Positions 6,923 to 14,243 of a DNA stretch of 18,346 nucleotides are shown here, one piece after another. The DNA is from JAICNG01 sp035249985 (lineage in GTDB: Bacteria; Gemmatimonadota; Gemmatimonadetes; Gemmatimonadales; Gemmatimonadaceae), in NCBI GenBank assembly GCA_035249985.1, contig DATFFP010000031.1, positions 1 to 18,346 of the forward strand. Reading direction: 5' to 3'. The position numbers and the translations under genes are program-made. Every line of letters begins with the position of its first letter. Position 1 is the first letter of the stretch. The notes under the pieces were generated by a model, which searched no databases, was not told the origin of the DNA, and was given only the letters and a program-made list of their open reading frames with translations.

Positions 6923-7798
6923 ATGATCCGAAGCATGACGGGGTTCGGCGCCGCCGCAGGACAGGTGGGAGCGGCACGAGTGAGTGTCGAGCTTCGAACC
7001 GTCAACCATCGCTTTTTCAATCCAAGCCTGAAGCTCCCCGCCGAGCTCTCGCGGTGGGAGGGCGAGGTACGCGAGACGCTTCGGCGCGCGATCGCTCGCG
7101 GACACGTCACGCTCATCGCTCGCATCGAGCGCGAAGCGGCTGGCGACAGCGTCGTCGACGAGCGCCGGTTCGCGGACGCGCTGGAGACGCTCCGTCGCCT
7201 GCAACGCGCCCATGGGCTGGAGGAGGCGGTGAGCGTCTCGACGGTACTGCGCATGCCGAACGTCGTGACGAGCGAGCGCTCGGCCGAGCCTGGTGGTACG
7301 GTGGAGGAGCTTGTCGAGCTTGTCAGGCAGGCGATCGCGGCGCTCACGGCGATGCGGGAGTCGGAGGGGCAGAGAATGGGCACGGTGCTCGCCGAGCGGG
7401 TCGCGCTCGTGGAGCAGGCGCTCGGGCGGATCGCCGCCCGGGCCCCGGAGCGAATCGTCGCCGAGCGCGAGCGATTGCGCGCCGCGGTGGCGGAGCTGAC
7501 GGGAAGCACGACGATCGACGAGCAGCGTCTGGCGCAGGAGATCGCGCTACTGGCGGATCGGCTCGATGTTGCGGAGGAGATCGATCGCTTTCGGTCGCAT
7601 ATTACGGCGTTTCGTGACACACTCCAGCGAGGTGGTGCGGAGCCGGTCGGAAAGCGCCTCGCGTTTCTGCTGCAGGAGATGGTACGCGAAGCGAACACCA
7701 CGGGAAGCAAGTCGCGCGATGTCGCCATGACGCATGACGTCGTCGCCGTGAAGGAGGAGCTGGAGCGGATCGCCGAGCAGGTCGAGAATCTCGAATGA
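6923..7798 (+). CDS. yicC: YicC/YloC family endoribonuclease
   Basis: The 291-residue protein starts with the family's invariant MIRSMTGFG and continues with the conserved VELRTVNHRFF. The C-terminal DUF1732 block is complete, including FLLQEMVREANTTGSKS (about residues 248-264) and the closing EELERIAEQVENLE. YicC proteins are reported to be RNA endonucleases involved in small-RNA turnover and stationary-phase fitness; the precise targets here are unknown. The middle is a long charged coiled-coil region. The start at 6923 is fixed by the N-terminal motif and leaves almost no leader after the predicted transcription start, with no Shine-Dalgarno site, so initiation may be leaderless-like. The stop overlaps gmk as ATGA, the same gene pairing as yloC-gmk in Bacillus and others. 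Confidence 0.92.
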   Translation: MIRSMTGFGAAAGQVGAARVSVELRTVNHRFFNPSLKLPAELSRWEGEVRETLRRAIARGHVTLIARIEREAAGDSVVDERRFADALETLRRLQRAHGLEEAVSVSTVLRMPNVVTSERSAEPGGTVEELVELVRQAIAALTAMRESEGQRMGTVLAERVALVEQALGRIAARAPERIVAERERLRAAVAELTGSTTIDEQRLAQEIALLADRLDVAEEIDRFRSHITAFRDTLQRGGAEPVGKRLAFLLQEMVREANTTGSKSRDVAMTHDVVAVKEELERIAEQVENLE

Positions 7799-8439
7799 AC
7801 CCTTTTCCGCTCATCCTGTCGGCGCCATCAGGGGGCGGAAAAACCACGATCGCGCGGCGGCTGCTGGAGAGGCGCTCGGATGTCGGATACTCGATCTCGT
7901 GCACGACGCGCCCGCCGCGCGCCGGAGAAACCACGGGGCGTGATTACTTCTTTCTGAGCTCGAAGGACTTTCGGGAGCGTCGGGAGCGGGGAGAGTTCGC
8001 CGAGTGCGCGGAAGTGCACGGGAACTGGTACGGCACGTTGCGGAGTGAGATCGGGCGGGTGCTGGCGGAAGGAAAGCACGTGATCATGGACATCGACGTG
8101 CAGGGAGCAGCGCAGTTGGCGCGCACGTATCCGCACGCGGTTCTGGTGTTCGTTCTGCCCCCGTCCGCGGATGTGCTGCTCGAGAGGCTGAGAGCGAGGA
8201 AGACCGAGGATCGCGCGTCGCTGGCGCGCCGCATGATGAGTGCGCTGGAGGAGCTGCGGCACGCGGAAGACTATCATTACGTGGTCGTGAACGATGATCT
8301 GGATCGCGCGGTGGCGCGGGTGTCGGCGGTGATCGACGCCGAGACGAGCCGCCGCGAGCGGGTGCACAATCTGGAGGAGCAGGTCCGATCGCTGACGGAG
8401 CGATTGGAGCGGGAAGTCGACAACAATTCAACCGAGTGA
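7795..8439 (+). CDS. gmk: Guanylate kinase
   Basis: This 214-residue enzyme phosphorylates GMP to GDP with ATP, essential for GTP, dGTP and (p)ppGpp pools. The P-loop is APSGGGKT (residues 10-17). The GMP-binding segment is SCTTRPPRAGE with Arg39 and Arg42, followed by GRDYFF. The closing-lid and C-terminal parts (DIDVQGAAQL, FVLPPSADVLLERLRAR, YVVVNDDLDRA) also match. Length is usual for the family (about 200-210) with a short charged coiled tail. ATGA overlap with yicC and a 4-nt gap to rpoZ place it firmly in the operon. Confidence 0.97.
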   Translation: MNPFPLILSAPSGGGKTTIARRLLERRSDVGYSISCTTRPPRAGETTGRDYFFLSSKDFRERRERGEFAECAEVHGNWYGTLRSEIGRVLAEGKHVIMDIDVQGAAQLARTYPHAVLVFVLPPSADVLLERLRARKTEDRASLARRMMSALEELRHAEDYHYVVVNDDLDRAVARVSAVIDAETSRRERVHNLEEQVRSLTERLEREVDNNSTE

Positions 8440-8443
8440 TCCC

Positions 8444-8653
8444 ATGCAGGTTTTCACGCCAGTCGAAGTCGCGCAGCACGCGGCGAACAAGTACCTCGGC
8501 GTTCTCGTCGCCGCGAAGTATGCGCGCATCATCAACGAGTTTCCGCGGGACCGTTCGCGTCCGGGCGAGAAGAAGCTGACGACGCGCTCGCTCGAGGAGC
8601 TCACGGACGGCGCGATCGAGTATCGCGTCCTTCCGCGCCGACGCGGCCAGTAA
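8444..8653 (+). CDS. rpoZ: RNA polymerase omega subunit
   Basis: This small protein of 69 residues fits the omega subunit, which binds the beta-prime C-terminus, helps RNA polymerase assemble and in many bacteria forms part of a ppGpp site. The recognisable part is AANKYLGVLVAAKYARIINEF, split here as AANKYLGVLVAAKYARI plus INEF, followed by KKLTTRSLEELTDGAIEY. The short length and family divergence make sequence evidence modest, but its place between gmk and coaBC is the classical location of rpoZ (gmk-rpoZ-coaBC). No clear Shine-Dalgarno site precedes the ATG; the 4-nt gap suggests translational coupling with gmk. Confidence 0.88.
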   Translation: MQVFTPVEVAQHAANKYLGVLVAAKYARIINEFPRDRSRPGEKKLTTRSLEELTDGAIEYRVLPRRRGQ

Positions 8654-8660
8654 TCTCCGC

Positions 8661-9866
8661 ATGCGCCCGTACGCCGGCCGTCGCATCGTCCTCGGCGTCA
8701 CGGGGGGAATCGCGAGCTACAAGACGGGGTGGCTCGCGCGTTTGTTGACGTCAGCCGGCGCGGAAGTGGACGTCATAATGACGCGCGCCGCGACGGAGTT
8801 CGTCGGTCCGGTGACGTTCGAGGCGTTGACCGGCCGACCAGTGCATACCGACCTCTTCGAGGCCGGGCGCGCCCTCGATCACATCGCGCTCGCGAAGGCG
8901 GCGCATGCCGTGGTCGTCGCACCGGCAACGGCCGATTTTCTCGCCCGCGTCGCCCACGGGTTCGCCGACGATTTGCTGACGGCCTGCCTGCTGGCGACCG
9001 AGGCACCGGTGCTCCTCGTACCGGCAATGAACGATCGCATGTGGGCGAATCGGCAGACGCAGCAGAACGTGAAGCATCTTCGCGAGCTGGGACACGTGGT
9101 GATCGAGCCTGACGAGGGACCCCTCGCTGCCGGGGAAGGGAGTGGGCCTGGTCGCATGCCCGAGCCCGAGACGATTCTCGCTTACGTCGGGCGCGTGCTC
9201 GAGACCAACGGCGCGTTTCGAGGCCGACGCGTCGTCGTGACCGCCGGCCCAACGCGCGAGCCGGTGGACCCGGTGCGGTTTCTCTCCAATCGCAGCACCG
9301 GGAAGATGGGCATCGCGATCGCGGCAGCCGCATGGCGCCGCGGCGCAAGCGTCTCGCTCGTGGCCGGCCCACTGGAAGTTCCGCTGCCGCCCGGCATCGA
9401 TGTGACGACGGTCGAGACGACGCAGGAAATGGCGACCGCCGTGCGTGCCGCGCTCCCGCAGGCGGATGCACTCGTTATGGCGGCCGCGCCTGCGGACTTC
9501 GGCGCGGCGGAGCCTGCCCAAAAGAAGATCAAGAAGAAGGACAACCCCGAGACGATCGCCCTCTCCCCCACGCCTGACATTCTCAAAACGACGCGAGATG
9601 CGCGTCCACCTGGCGCAGTCGTCGTGGGCTTTGCGCTCGAGACGGGCGACGCACTCGCGGGCGGGCGGGAGAAGCTCGCCGCGAAGGATCTCGACTTCGT
9701 GGTGGTCAACGATTCCACCGAGGCTGGCGCTGGATTCGCGGTCGACACCAACCGCGTGACGATCGTACACCGCGACGGCCGAACCGAAGCGCTTGGACTC
9801 ATGCCCAAGACGGACGTCGCCGACGCAATTCTCGACCGCGTGGAGGCGCTGCTGCGTGAACGTTGA
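8661..9866 (+). CDS. coaBC: Bifunctional phosphopantothenoylcysteine decarboxylase / phosphopantothenate-cysteine ligase
   Basis: The 401-residue flavoprotein joins 4'-phosphopantothenate to cysteine (CoaB, C-terminal half) and decarboxylates the product (CoaC, N-terminal half), two steps of coenzyme A synthesis. CoaC features are GVTGGIASYK at the start, the catalytic His74 in DHIALAK, and VPAMNDRMW with Asn124. CoaB features are VTAGPTREPVDPVRF, Asn210 in SNRSTGKMG, and the lysine-rich KIKKKDNP. Odd point: the CoaC substrate flap, usually LACGxxGxGRM with a redox Cys (E. coli Cys158), reads LAAGEGSGPGRM here, with Ala157 at that place and one extra residue. The gene starts 7 nt after rpoZ without an obvious Shine-Dalgarno site and overlaps the glycosylase gene by 11 nt. 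Confidence 0.95.
   Translation: MRPYAGRRIVLGVTGGIASYKTGWLARLLTSAGAEVDVIMTRAATEFVGPVTFEALTGRPVHTDLFEAGRALDHIALAKAAHAVVVAPATADFLARVAHGFADDLLTACLLATEAPVLLVPAMNDRMWANRQTQQNVKHLRELGHVVIEPDEGPLAAGEGSGPGRMPEPETILAYVGRVLETNGAFRGRRVVVTAGPTREPVDPVRFLSNRSTGKMGIAIAAAAWRRGASVSLVAGPLEVPLPPGIDVTTVETTQEMATAVRAALPQADALVMAAAPADFGAAEPAQKKIKKKDNPETIALSPTPDILKTTRDARPPGAVVVGFALETGDALAGGREKLAAKDLDFVVVNDSTEAGAGFAVDTNRVTIVHRDGRTEALGLMPKTDVADAILDRVEALLRER
9842..9846 (+). promoter_or_regulatory. Shine-Dalgarno site that sets the uracil-DNA glycosylase start
   Basis: GGAGG lies 9 nt before GTG at 9856, inside coaBC. The competing ATG at 9871 has GAGGAG directly abutting it with no spacer, which is too close. This favours the GTG. 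Confidence 0.55.
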
Positions 9867-10806
9867 GGAGATGTTTCGGCGCTATCTGGAGCAGCGTCGC
9901 GAGATGGGCGAATCGGAGCTGGTGCTCGACACGCTCACCGTCGACGAAGTGTTGCGCATCGTGGGCGCGCAGGGAAAACGCGCCCCCGCGCGGCCGGCAA
10001 GTCCCTCGGGGGGCGGCGACTGGCGCCAGACGCTGCGCGACGCCGATGCCGAGGTGATGGCGCCAGTCGCCCGAATCCCGCGGGCCGACGTTCCGCCAGC
10101 GCCTTTAGCGCCTTTAGCGCCCCCAGCGCCCCCAGTGCCTCCAGCGCCTTCAGCCCCTCGCGTCACCACGCGCCTGTCGGCCCTGGCCCCTGCGGGCCTC
10201 GTCGTCGGTGGTGGAGAGGCCGAGCTCTTTGGCGGGCCGATCGGGCGAGCGGCGAGCCTGGGCGACATCGCCGACATGGTGCGCACGTGCACGCGGTGCC
10301 CGCTCTACGCGACGGCGATCAATCCGGTGCCTGGAGAGGGAAGCGCCACCGCCGAGCTCATGTGCATCGGCGAGGCGCCCGGTGCTACCGAGGACGAGAC
10401 GGGACGTCCCTTCGTCGGCCAGGCGGGAAAACTCCTGACGGATATCCTCCGGGCCATTAAGTTGAGCCGGGAGGAGGTGTTCATCGCGAATGTGATGAAG
10501 CACCGCCCGCCGGGGAATCGGAACCCAACCCCCGACGAGATCACCGCGTGCAGTCCCTACCTGTTGCGGCAGGTGGAGCTGATCCGTCCCAAGGTCATCC
10601 TCGCCCTCGGGACGTTCGCCGCACAAACGCTGCTCGACACGAAGGTGGCGATCGGCAAGCTGCGCGGCGCGATGCACTGGTATCACGGCACGCCCCTCAT
10701 CGCCACCTACCATCCGGCGGCGCTTCTACGCAACCCTGGCTGGAAGAAGCCCACCTGGGAAGATGTCAAGCTCGTCCGTCGAATACTCGATTCCGTCGCC
10801 GCGTGA
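9856..10806 (+). CDS. Family 4 (iron-sulfur) uracil-DNA glycosylase with N-terminal extension
   Basis: The 316-residue protein should excise uracil from DNA in base-excision repair. The catalytic domain is about residues 135-316: CTRCPLY, GEAPGATEDETGRPFVGQAG (from 172), NVMKHRPPGNRNP, and YHPAALLR with His286. Family 4 enzymes hold a [4Fe-4S] cluster with four Cys; here the ligand positions are Cys145, Cys148, His216 and Cys232, so the third is His while the 16-residue spacing to the fourth is kept. About 135 extra residues precede the domain: a predicted helical segment (EEMFRRYLEQRREM, LTVDEVLRIV) in residues 1-38 and a Pro/Ala-rich linker at about 80-105, encoded by 9-nt repeats. GTG start is chosen from the Shine-Dalgarno site; ATG 9871 would give 311 residues. 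It overlaps coaBC by 11 nt and dnaB by 44 nt, which ties repair to replication genes. Confidence 0.88.
   Translation: MNVEEMFRRYLEQRREMGESELVLDTLTVDEVLRIVGAQGKRAPARPASPSGGGDWRQTLRDADAEVMAPVARIPRADVPPAPLAPLAPPAPPVPPAPSAPRVTTRLSALAPAGLVVGGGEAELFGGPIGRAASLGDIADMVRTCTRCPLYATAINPVPGEGSATAELMCIGEAPGATEDETGRPFVGQAGKLLTDILRAIKLSREEVFIANVMKHRPPGNRNPTPDEITACSPYLLRQVELIRPKVILALGTFAAQTLLDTKVAIGKLRGAMHWYHGTPLIATYHPAALLRNPGWKKPTWEDVKLVRRILDSVAA
10096..10158 (+). repeat. Nine-base tandem repeat encoding an Ala-Pro-X linker
   Basis: About seven units of the form GCGCCTTTA, GCGCCCCCA, GTGCCTCCA or GCGCCTTCA follow each other in the glycosylase frame and encode Ala-Pro-(Leu/Pro/Ser) triplets. Two pairs of neighbours are identical at the DNA level. 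The unit length keeps frame, so copy number could change without disrupting the protein. Two of the window's few TTA codons are here. Confidence 0.85.
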
Positions 10807-12157
10807 CGCCTACCGCGATCGGCGCCCTCCCTGGTCGGAGGACGCCGAGCAAGCGGTGCTCGCGGCCATGCTCATCGACCAGGATGCCATCCTTCGCGCG
10901 ACGGAGCACGTGGACGACACGATGTTCTATCGCGAGGGGCATCGGCGGATCTTTCGCGCCATGGTCGCCATCTCCGAGCGCGGCGACGTCGTGGATCCGC
11001 TCACGTTGTCCGACGAGCTCGAGCGTCGAGGCGAGCTCGACGCGAGCGGCGGAAAGGATTACGTCGGCTTTCTCGTCGACGCGGTTCCCACGGCGGCCAA
11101 CGTCGAGTACCACGCGAAGATCGTCCGCGAAAAGGCGCTGTTGCGTCGCCTCATTGAAGCGTCGACGGATATCGTCGCTGAGGCGTTCGATGCGCGGCAA
11201 ACGGCGGGTGAGCTCCTCGATCACGCCGAATCGCGCATCTTCGAGATCAGCCAGCAGCGTGGGCGCGAAGGATTCACGCGGATCAAGGAGCTGCTCTGGC
11301 CGACGATGGAGCGCATCGAGGCGCTCCAGCGCGGCGGCAAGTCGATCACTGGCGTTCCGAGCGGGTTCAACGACCTCGATGAGCTGACGTCCGGGTTTCA
11401 GCCCTCCGATCTCATCGTCGTCGCCGCGCGCCCCTCAATGGGCAAGACCGCGTTCATCCTGAACATCGCGCAACACGCGGCCATTGAGCACAATGTTCCG
11501 GTTGCGCTCTTCTCACTGGAAATGAGTAAGGAATCTCTCGTGCAGCGCATGCTCACGGGAGAAGCGCGCGTGGACGCGCAGAAGCTTCGGAAGGGAATGC
11601 TCCGCGACGACGACTTTCCGCGCCTCGCACGCGCGGCGGGCATTCTGGCCCAGGCGCCAATCTTCATCGATGATAGCCCGGGGATCACGCTGCTCGAGAT
11701 GCGATCCGCGGCCCGGCGGCTTCGCGCCGACGCGAACATCGGGCTCGTCGTCGTCGACTACCTCCAGCTCATTCAGAGCACGTCAGACGCCGAGAACCGC
11801 ACGCAGGAGATCAGTCAGATCTCGCGCTCGCTCAAGGCACTCGCCAAGGAGCTTGCGGTTCCGGTGGTCGCCCTCTCGCAGCTGTCTCGCGCGACGGAGC
11901 AGCGCACCGACAAGCGGCCGCAGCTCTCGGATCTTCGCGAATCGGGCGCCATCGAGCAGGACGCCGATCTCGTGATGTTCATCTACCGGCAGGAGATGTA
12001 CGAGGGCCCAACCGACAAGGACGGCAACTCGCTCGAGGGGCGCGCCGAGGTCATCGTCGGCAAGCAGCGCAATGGGCCCACCGGGATCGTGAACCTGTTC
12101 TTCCATAAAGCGTACACGCGCTTCGAGAACTACAGCGGACGCGCGCAAGCCCAGTGA
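10763..12157 (+). CDS. dnaB: Replicative DNA helicase DnaB
   Basis: The 464-residue protein is the hexameric 5'-3' helicase that opens the replication fork and recruits primase. The N-terminal helical domain begins at RPPWSEDAEQAVLAAML (about residue 21), the RecA-like motor at ITGVPSGFNDLDELTSGF. Walker A is ARPSMGKTAF with Lys228, Walker B is LVVVDYLQLI, and the later motif QLSRATEQR with DLRESGAIEQDADLVMF is intact. It has the usual length and no intein. The ATG at 10763 lies 44 nt inside the glycosylase gene; no in-frame ATG, GTG or TTG occurs between it and the conserved N-terminus, so both proteins appear to use the overlap. The stop overlaps the radA start as GTGA. Confidence 0.97.
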   Translation: MSSSSVEYSIPSPRDAYRDRRPPWSEDAEQAVLAAMLIDQDAILRATEHVDDTMFYREGHRRIFRAMVAISERGDVVDPLTLSDELERRGELDASGGKDYVGFLVDAVPTAANVEYHAKIVREKALLRRLIEASTDIVAEAFDARQTAGELLDHAESRIFEISQQRGREGFTRIKELLWPTMERIEALQRGGKSITGVPSGFNDLDELTSGFQPSDLIVVAARPSMGKTAFILNIAQHAAIEHNVPVALFSLEMSKESLVQRMLTGEARVDAQKLRKGMLRDDDFPRLARAAGILAQAPIFIDDSPGITLLEMRSAARRLRADANIGLVVVDYLQLIQSTSDAENRTQEISQISRSLKALAKELAVPVVALSQLSRATEQRTDKRPQLSDLRESGAIEQDADLVMFIYRQEMYEGPTDKDGNSLEGRAEVIVGKQRNGPTGIVNLFFHKAYTRFENYSGRAQAQ

Positions 12158-13551
12158 GTGCGAAGGTCAAAACGGTTTACCGCTGCACGGAATGCGGCGC
12201 CGAGCACCCAAAATGGGCCGGACGGTGCGACGGGTGCGGCGAGTGGAACACGCTCGTCGAGGAAGCGGCAGCCCGGCTTCCCGCGGGCAAGGCGGGCGCG
12301 GCGCGGCGCCAGGGCGGGGCGGCCGCGTTAGGCGTTGGCGGGAGCGTCGTCGCGACGGCCAAGCTGCGCGACGTGCGAGGGTCCGAAGAGCGCCGCCTGC
12401 GTACCGCCATCAACGAGTTCGATTTCGTCCTGGGCGGCGGCATCGTCCCCGGCTCGATGATTCTCATCGGCGGGGAGCCGGGCATCGGGAAGTCCACGCT
12501 CCTGCTTCAGGTCGCCGGCGCTCTTCAGGCGAGTGACCAGCGCGTGCTCTACGTCTCCGGTGAGGAATCGCCGCTCCAGGTGAAGCTCCGCGCCGATCGC
12601 CTCTCCCACACCGCCGCCGACGTCGAGCTGCTCACCGAGACGATGCTCGAGACCGTGCTCGCGACAGCCGCCGGCATGGAGCCGGCGGTGATGATCGTGG
12701 ACTCCATCCAGACGATCTTCACCGCCGATCTCGAGGGCGCGCCAGGAAACGTGGGCCAGGTGCGCGAGTGCGCTGCACGGCTCATGCGCTTCGCCAAGGA
12801 GAGCGGGACGGCGGTGTTCGTCGTCGGCCACGTCACCAAGGGCGGCGGCATCGCTGGCCCGAAAACGCTCGAGCACATCGTCGATACCGTCCTCTACTTC
12901 GAGGGAGAAGGGTCGCTCGATCATCGCGTGCTGCGTGCGACGAAGAATCGCTTCGGCGGCGTCGACGAGATCGGTGTCTTCCGCATGACGGAAGCCGGTC
13001 TCATTCCGATCGAGAATCCTTCGGAGCTCTTCCTTGGCGATCGCGACCACGTCGCCTCGGGCAGCGCGGTGACCGCGCTCATGGAGGGAACTCGGCCACT
13101 TCTGGTCGAGATTCAGGCGCTCGCGGCGAAGGCCGGCTTCGGAACGCCCCAGCGCGTGTCGACCGGATTCGATAGCCGCCGCCTCGCGTTGTTGCTCGCC
13201 GTGCTCGACAAGCGGGCGGGGCTGCCGTTCGCCCAGCTGGACGTCTTCGTCAACGTCGTTGGGGGCGTGCGGCTGCACGAGCCGGCCGGGGATCTCGCCG
13301 TGGCGGCCGCGCTTGCCTCGAGCGTGTACGATCGTGCCCTCCCCGCTCACGCACTCTTTCTCGGCGAGGTCGGCCTGGGAGGAGAGATTCGCCCGGTGTC
13401 GCAGTCCGAACGGCGTTTGGCCGAAGGCGCCAAAATGGGCCTGACGACGGTGTATCTCGCCGAGCGCGGCGTGCCGAAGCGGCTTCGCGATGTGAACGCG
13501 ATCGGCGTGCGCACGATCAGCGACGTCTTCCGGCATCTCTTCGAGCGATGA
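12154..13551 (+). CDS. radA: DNA repair protein RadA (Sms)
   Basis: This 465-residue branch-migration ATPase helps process recombination intermediates and can act as a DnaB-like ring helicase. The N-terminal zinc finger has Cys11, Cys14, Cys25 and Cys28 (CTECGAEHPKWAGRCDGCG). Walker A is GEPGIGKST with Lys113. The RadA signature KNRFG is at residues 264-268. The C-terminal third is the Lon-like domain without protease activity (PAGDLAVAAALASS). A short Ala/Gly-rich insert lies between the zinc finger and the ATPase core. It starts at GTG overlapping dnaB and ends overlapping ispD as ATGA. The dnaB-radA adjacency makes functional sense at stalled forks. Confidence 0.97.
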   Translation: MSAKVKTVYRCTECGAEHPKWAGRCDGCGEWNTLVEEAAARLPAGKAGAARRQGGAAALGVGGSVVATAKLRDVRGSEERRLRTAINEFDFVLGGGIVPGSMILIGGEPGIGKSTLLLQVAGALQASDQRVLYVSGEESPLQVKLRADRLSHTAADVELLTETMLETVLATAAGMEPAVMIVDSIQTIFTADLEGAPGNVGQVRECAARLMRFAKESGTAVFVVGHVTKGGGIAGPKTLEHIVDTVLYFEGEGSLDHRVLRATKNRFGGVDEIGVFRMTEAGLIPIENPSELFLGDRDHVASGSAVTALMEGTRPLLVEIQALAAKAGFGTPQRVSTGFDSRRLALLLAVLDKRAGLPFAQLDVFVNVVGGVRLHEPAGDLAVAAALASSVYDRALPAHALFLGEVGLGGEIRPVSQSERRLAEGAKMGLTTVYLAERGVPKRLRDVNAIGVRTISDVFRHLFER

Positions 13552-14243
13552 CCACGACTCCGGACGTTGGGGTGGTCCTCGTCGCGGCGGGGGCTTCCTC
13601 GCGGCTGGGCGGCAACGAGCTGAAGCAGTTTCGATGGATCGCGGGAAAGCCGATGCTGTTGCATTCACTCCAGCTCTTTCACGAGCGGAGCGACGTCGCG
13701 ATGGTGGTGTGCGTGCTCCCTCGCCAGTATGCTGGCGATCCTCCGCCGTGGATCTTTCAGTGCGACGTCGAACGGTTGCTGGTGTCGGTTGGCGGACGGG
13801 AACGCGGCGAGTCGGTGCTGCGCGGTCTCGAGGATCTGCCTGACGAGGTGCGCATCGTCGTCGTTCACGATGCCGCACGGCCGATGGTGGGAATGGACGT
13901 CGTCGACCGTGTGATCGCCGAGGCCCGAGCCGGACGAGGTGCAGTGGCGGCGCTCCCGGTGACCGACACGCTCAAGGAGGCCGACCCCGACGGTCGCATC
14001 GTGCGTACGGTGGCGCGCGATGGCCTCTGGCGCGCGCAGACGCCGCAAGCTTTTCCACGCGCGATGATCGAGGAGGCGTATGCCCAGGCGCAGCGCACGG
14101 GCACCTTCGCCACCGACTGCGCCGCGTTATGCGAAGGGCGTGGGTTCGAGGTCGTCGTCGTGCAAGGGAGCGAGCGGGCCGTGAAGGTCACTGAAGAAAC
14201 CGACTTCGCGCTCGTGGAAGCCATGGCTCGAGGGGGGAAGTGA
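13548..14243 (+). CDS. ispD: 2-C-methyl-D-erythritol 4-phosphate cytidylyltransferase
   Basis: The 231-residue enzyme transfers CMP from CTP to MEP in the non-mevalonate isoprenoid pathway. The CTP-binding loop is VLVAAGASSRLGG with Arg19 and Lys26. Asp108 lies in VVHDAARP, the substrate loop is VTDTLKEAD, WRAQTPQAFP is intact, and Lys213 lies in AVKVTEETD, each close to the E. coli numbering (Arg20, Lys27, Asp106, Lys213). The usual PKQ of the first loop reads LKQ (residues 25-27) and the loop is one residue shorter, while the catalytic Lys remains. ATGA overlap with radA and GTGA overlap with tsaC. IspF is not in the window, so the common ispD-ispF pair is split. Confidence 0.93.
   Translation: MTTTPDVGVVLVAAGASSRLGGNELKQFRWIAGKPMLLHSLQLFHERSDVAMVVCVLPRQYAGDPPPWIFQCDVERLLVSVGGRERGESVLRGLEDLPDEVRIVVVHDAARPMVGMDVVDRVIAEARAGRGAVAALPVTDTLKEADPDGRIVRTVARDGLWRAQTPQAFPRAMIEEAYAQAQRTGTFATDCAALCEGRGFEVVVVQGSERAVKVTEETDFALVEAMARGGK

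Noticed and set aside
6235..7728. Antisense open frame of 497 codons opposite the outer-membrane gene and yicC
   Set aside because: Ser/Arg/Ala-rich low-complexity product without motifs; it crosses the promoter and the boundary of two well-supported + strand genes.
9793..9855. ATG start at 9793 for the uracil-DNA glycosylase
   Set aside because: It overlaps coaBC by 74 nt, adds a Cys/Arg/Thr-rich shadow sequence, and the GTG at 9856 has a well-spaced GGAGG.
12328..13878. Antisense open frame of 516 codons opposite radA and ispD
   Set aside because: Composition is a GC-rich mirror of radA and ispD, with no domain or start-region support.
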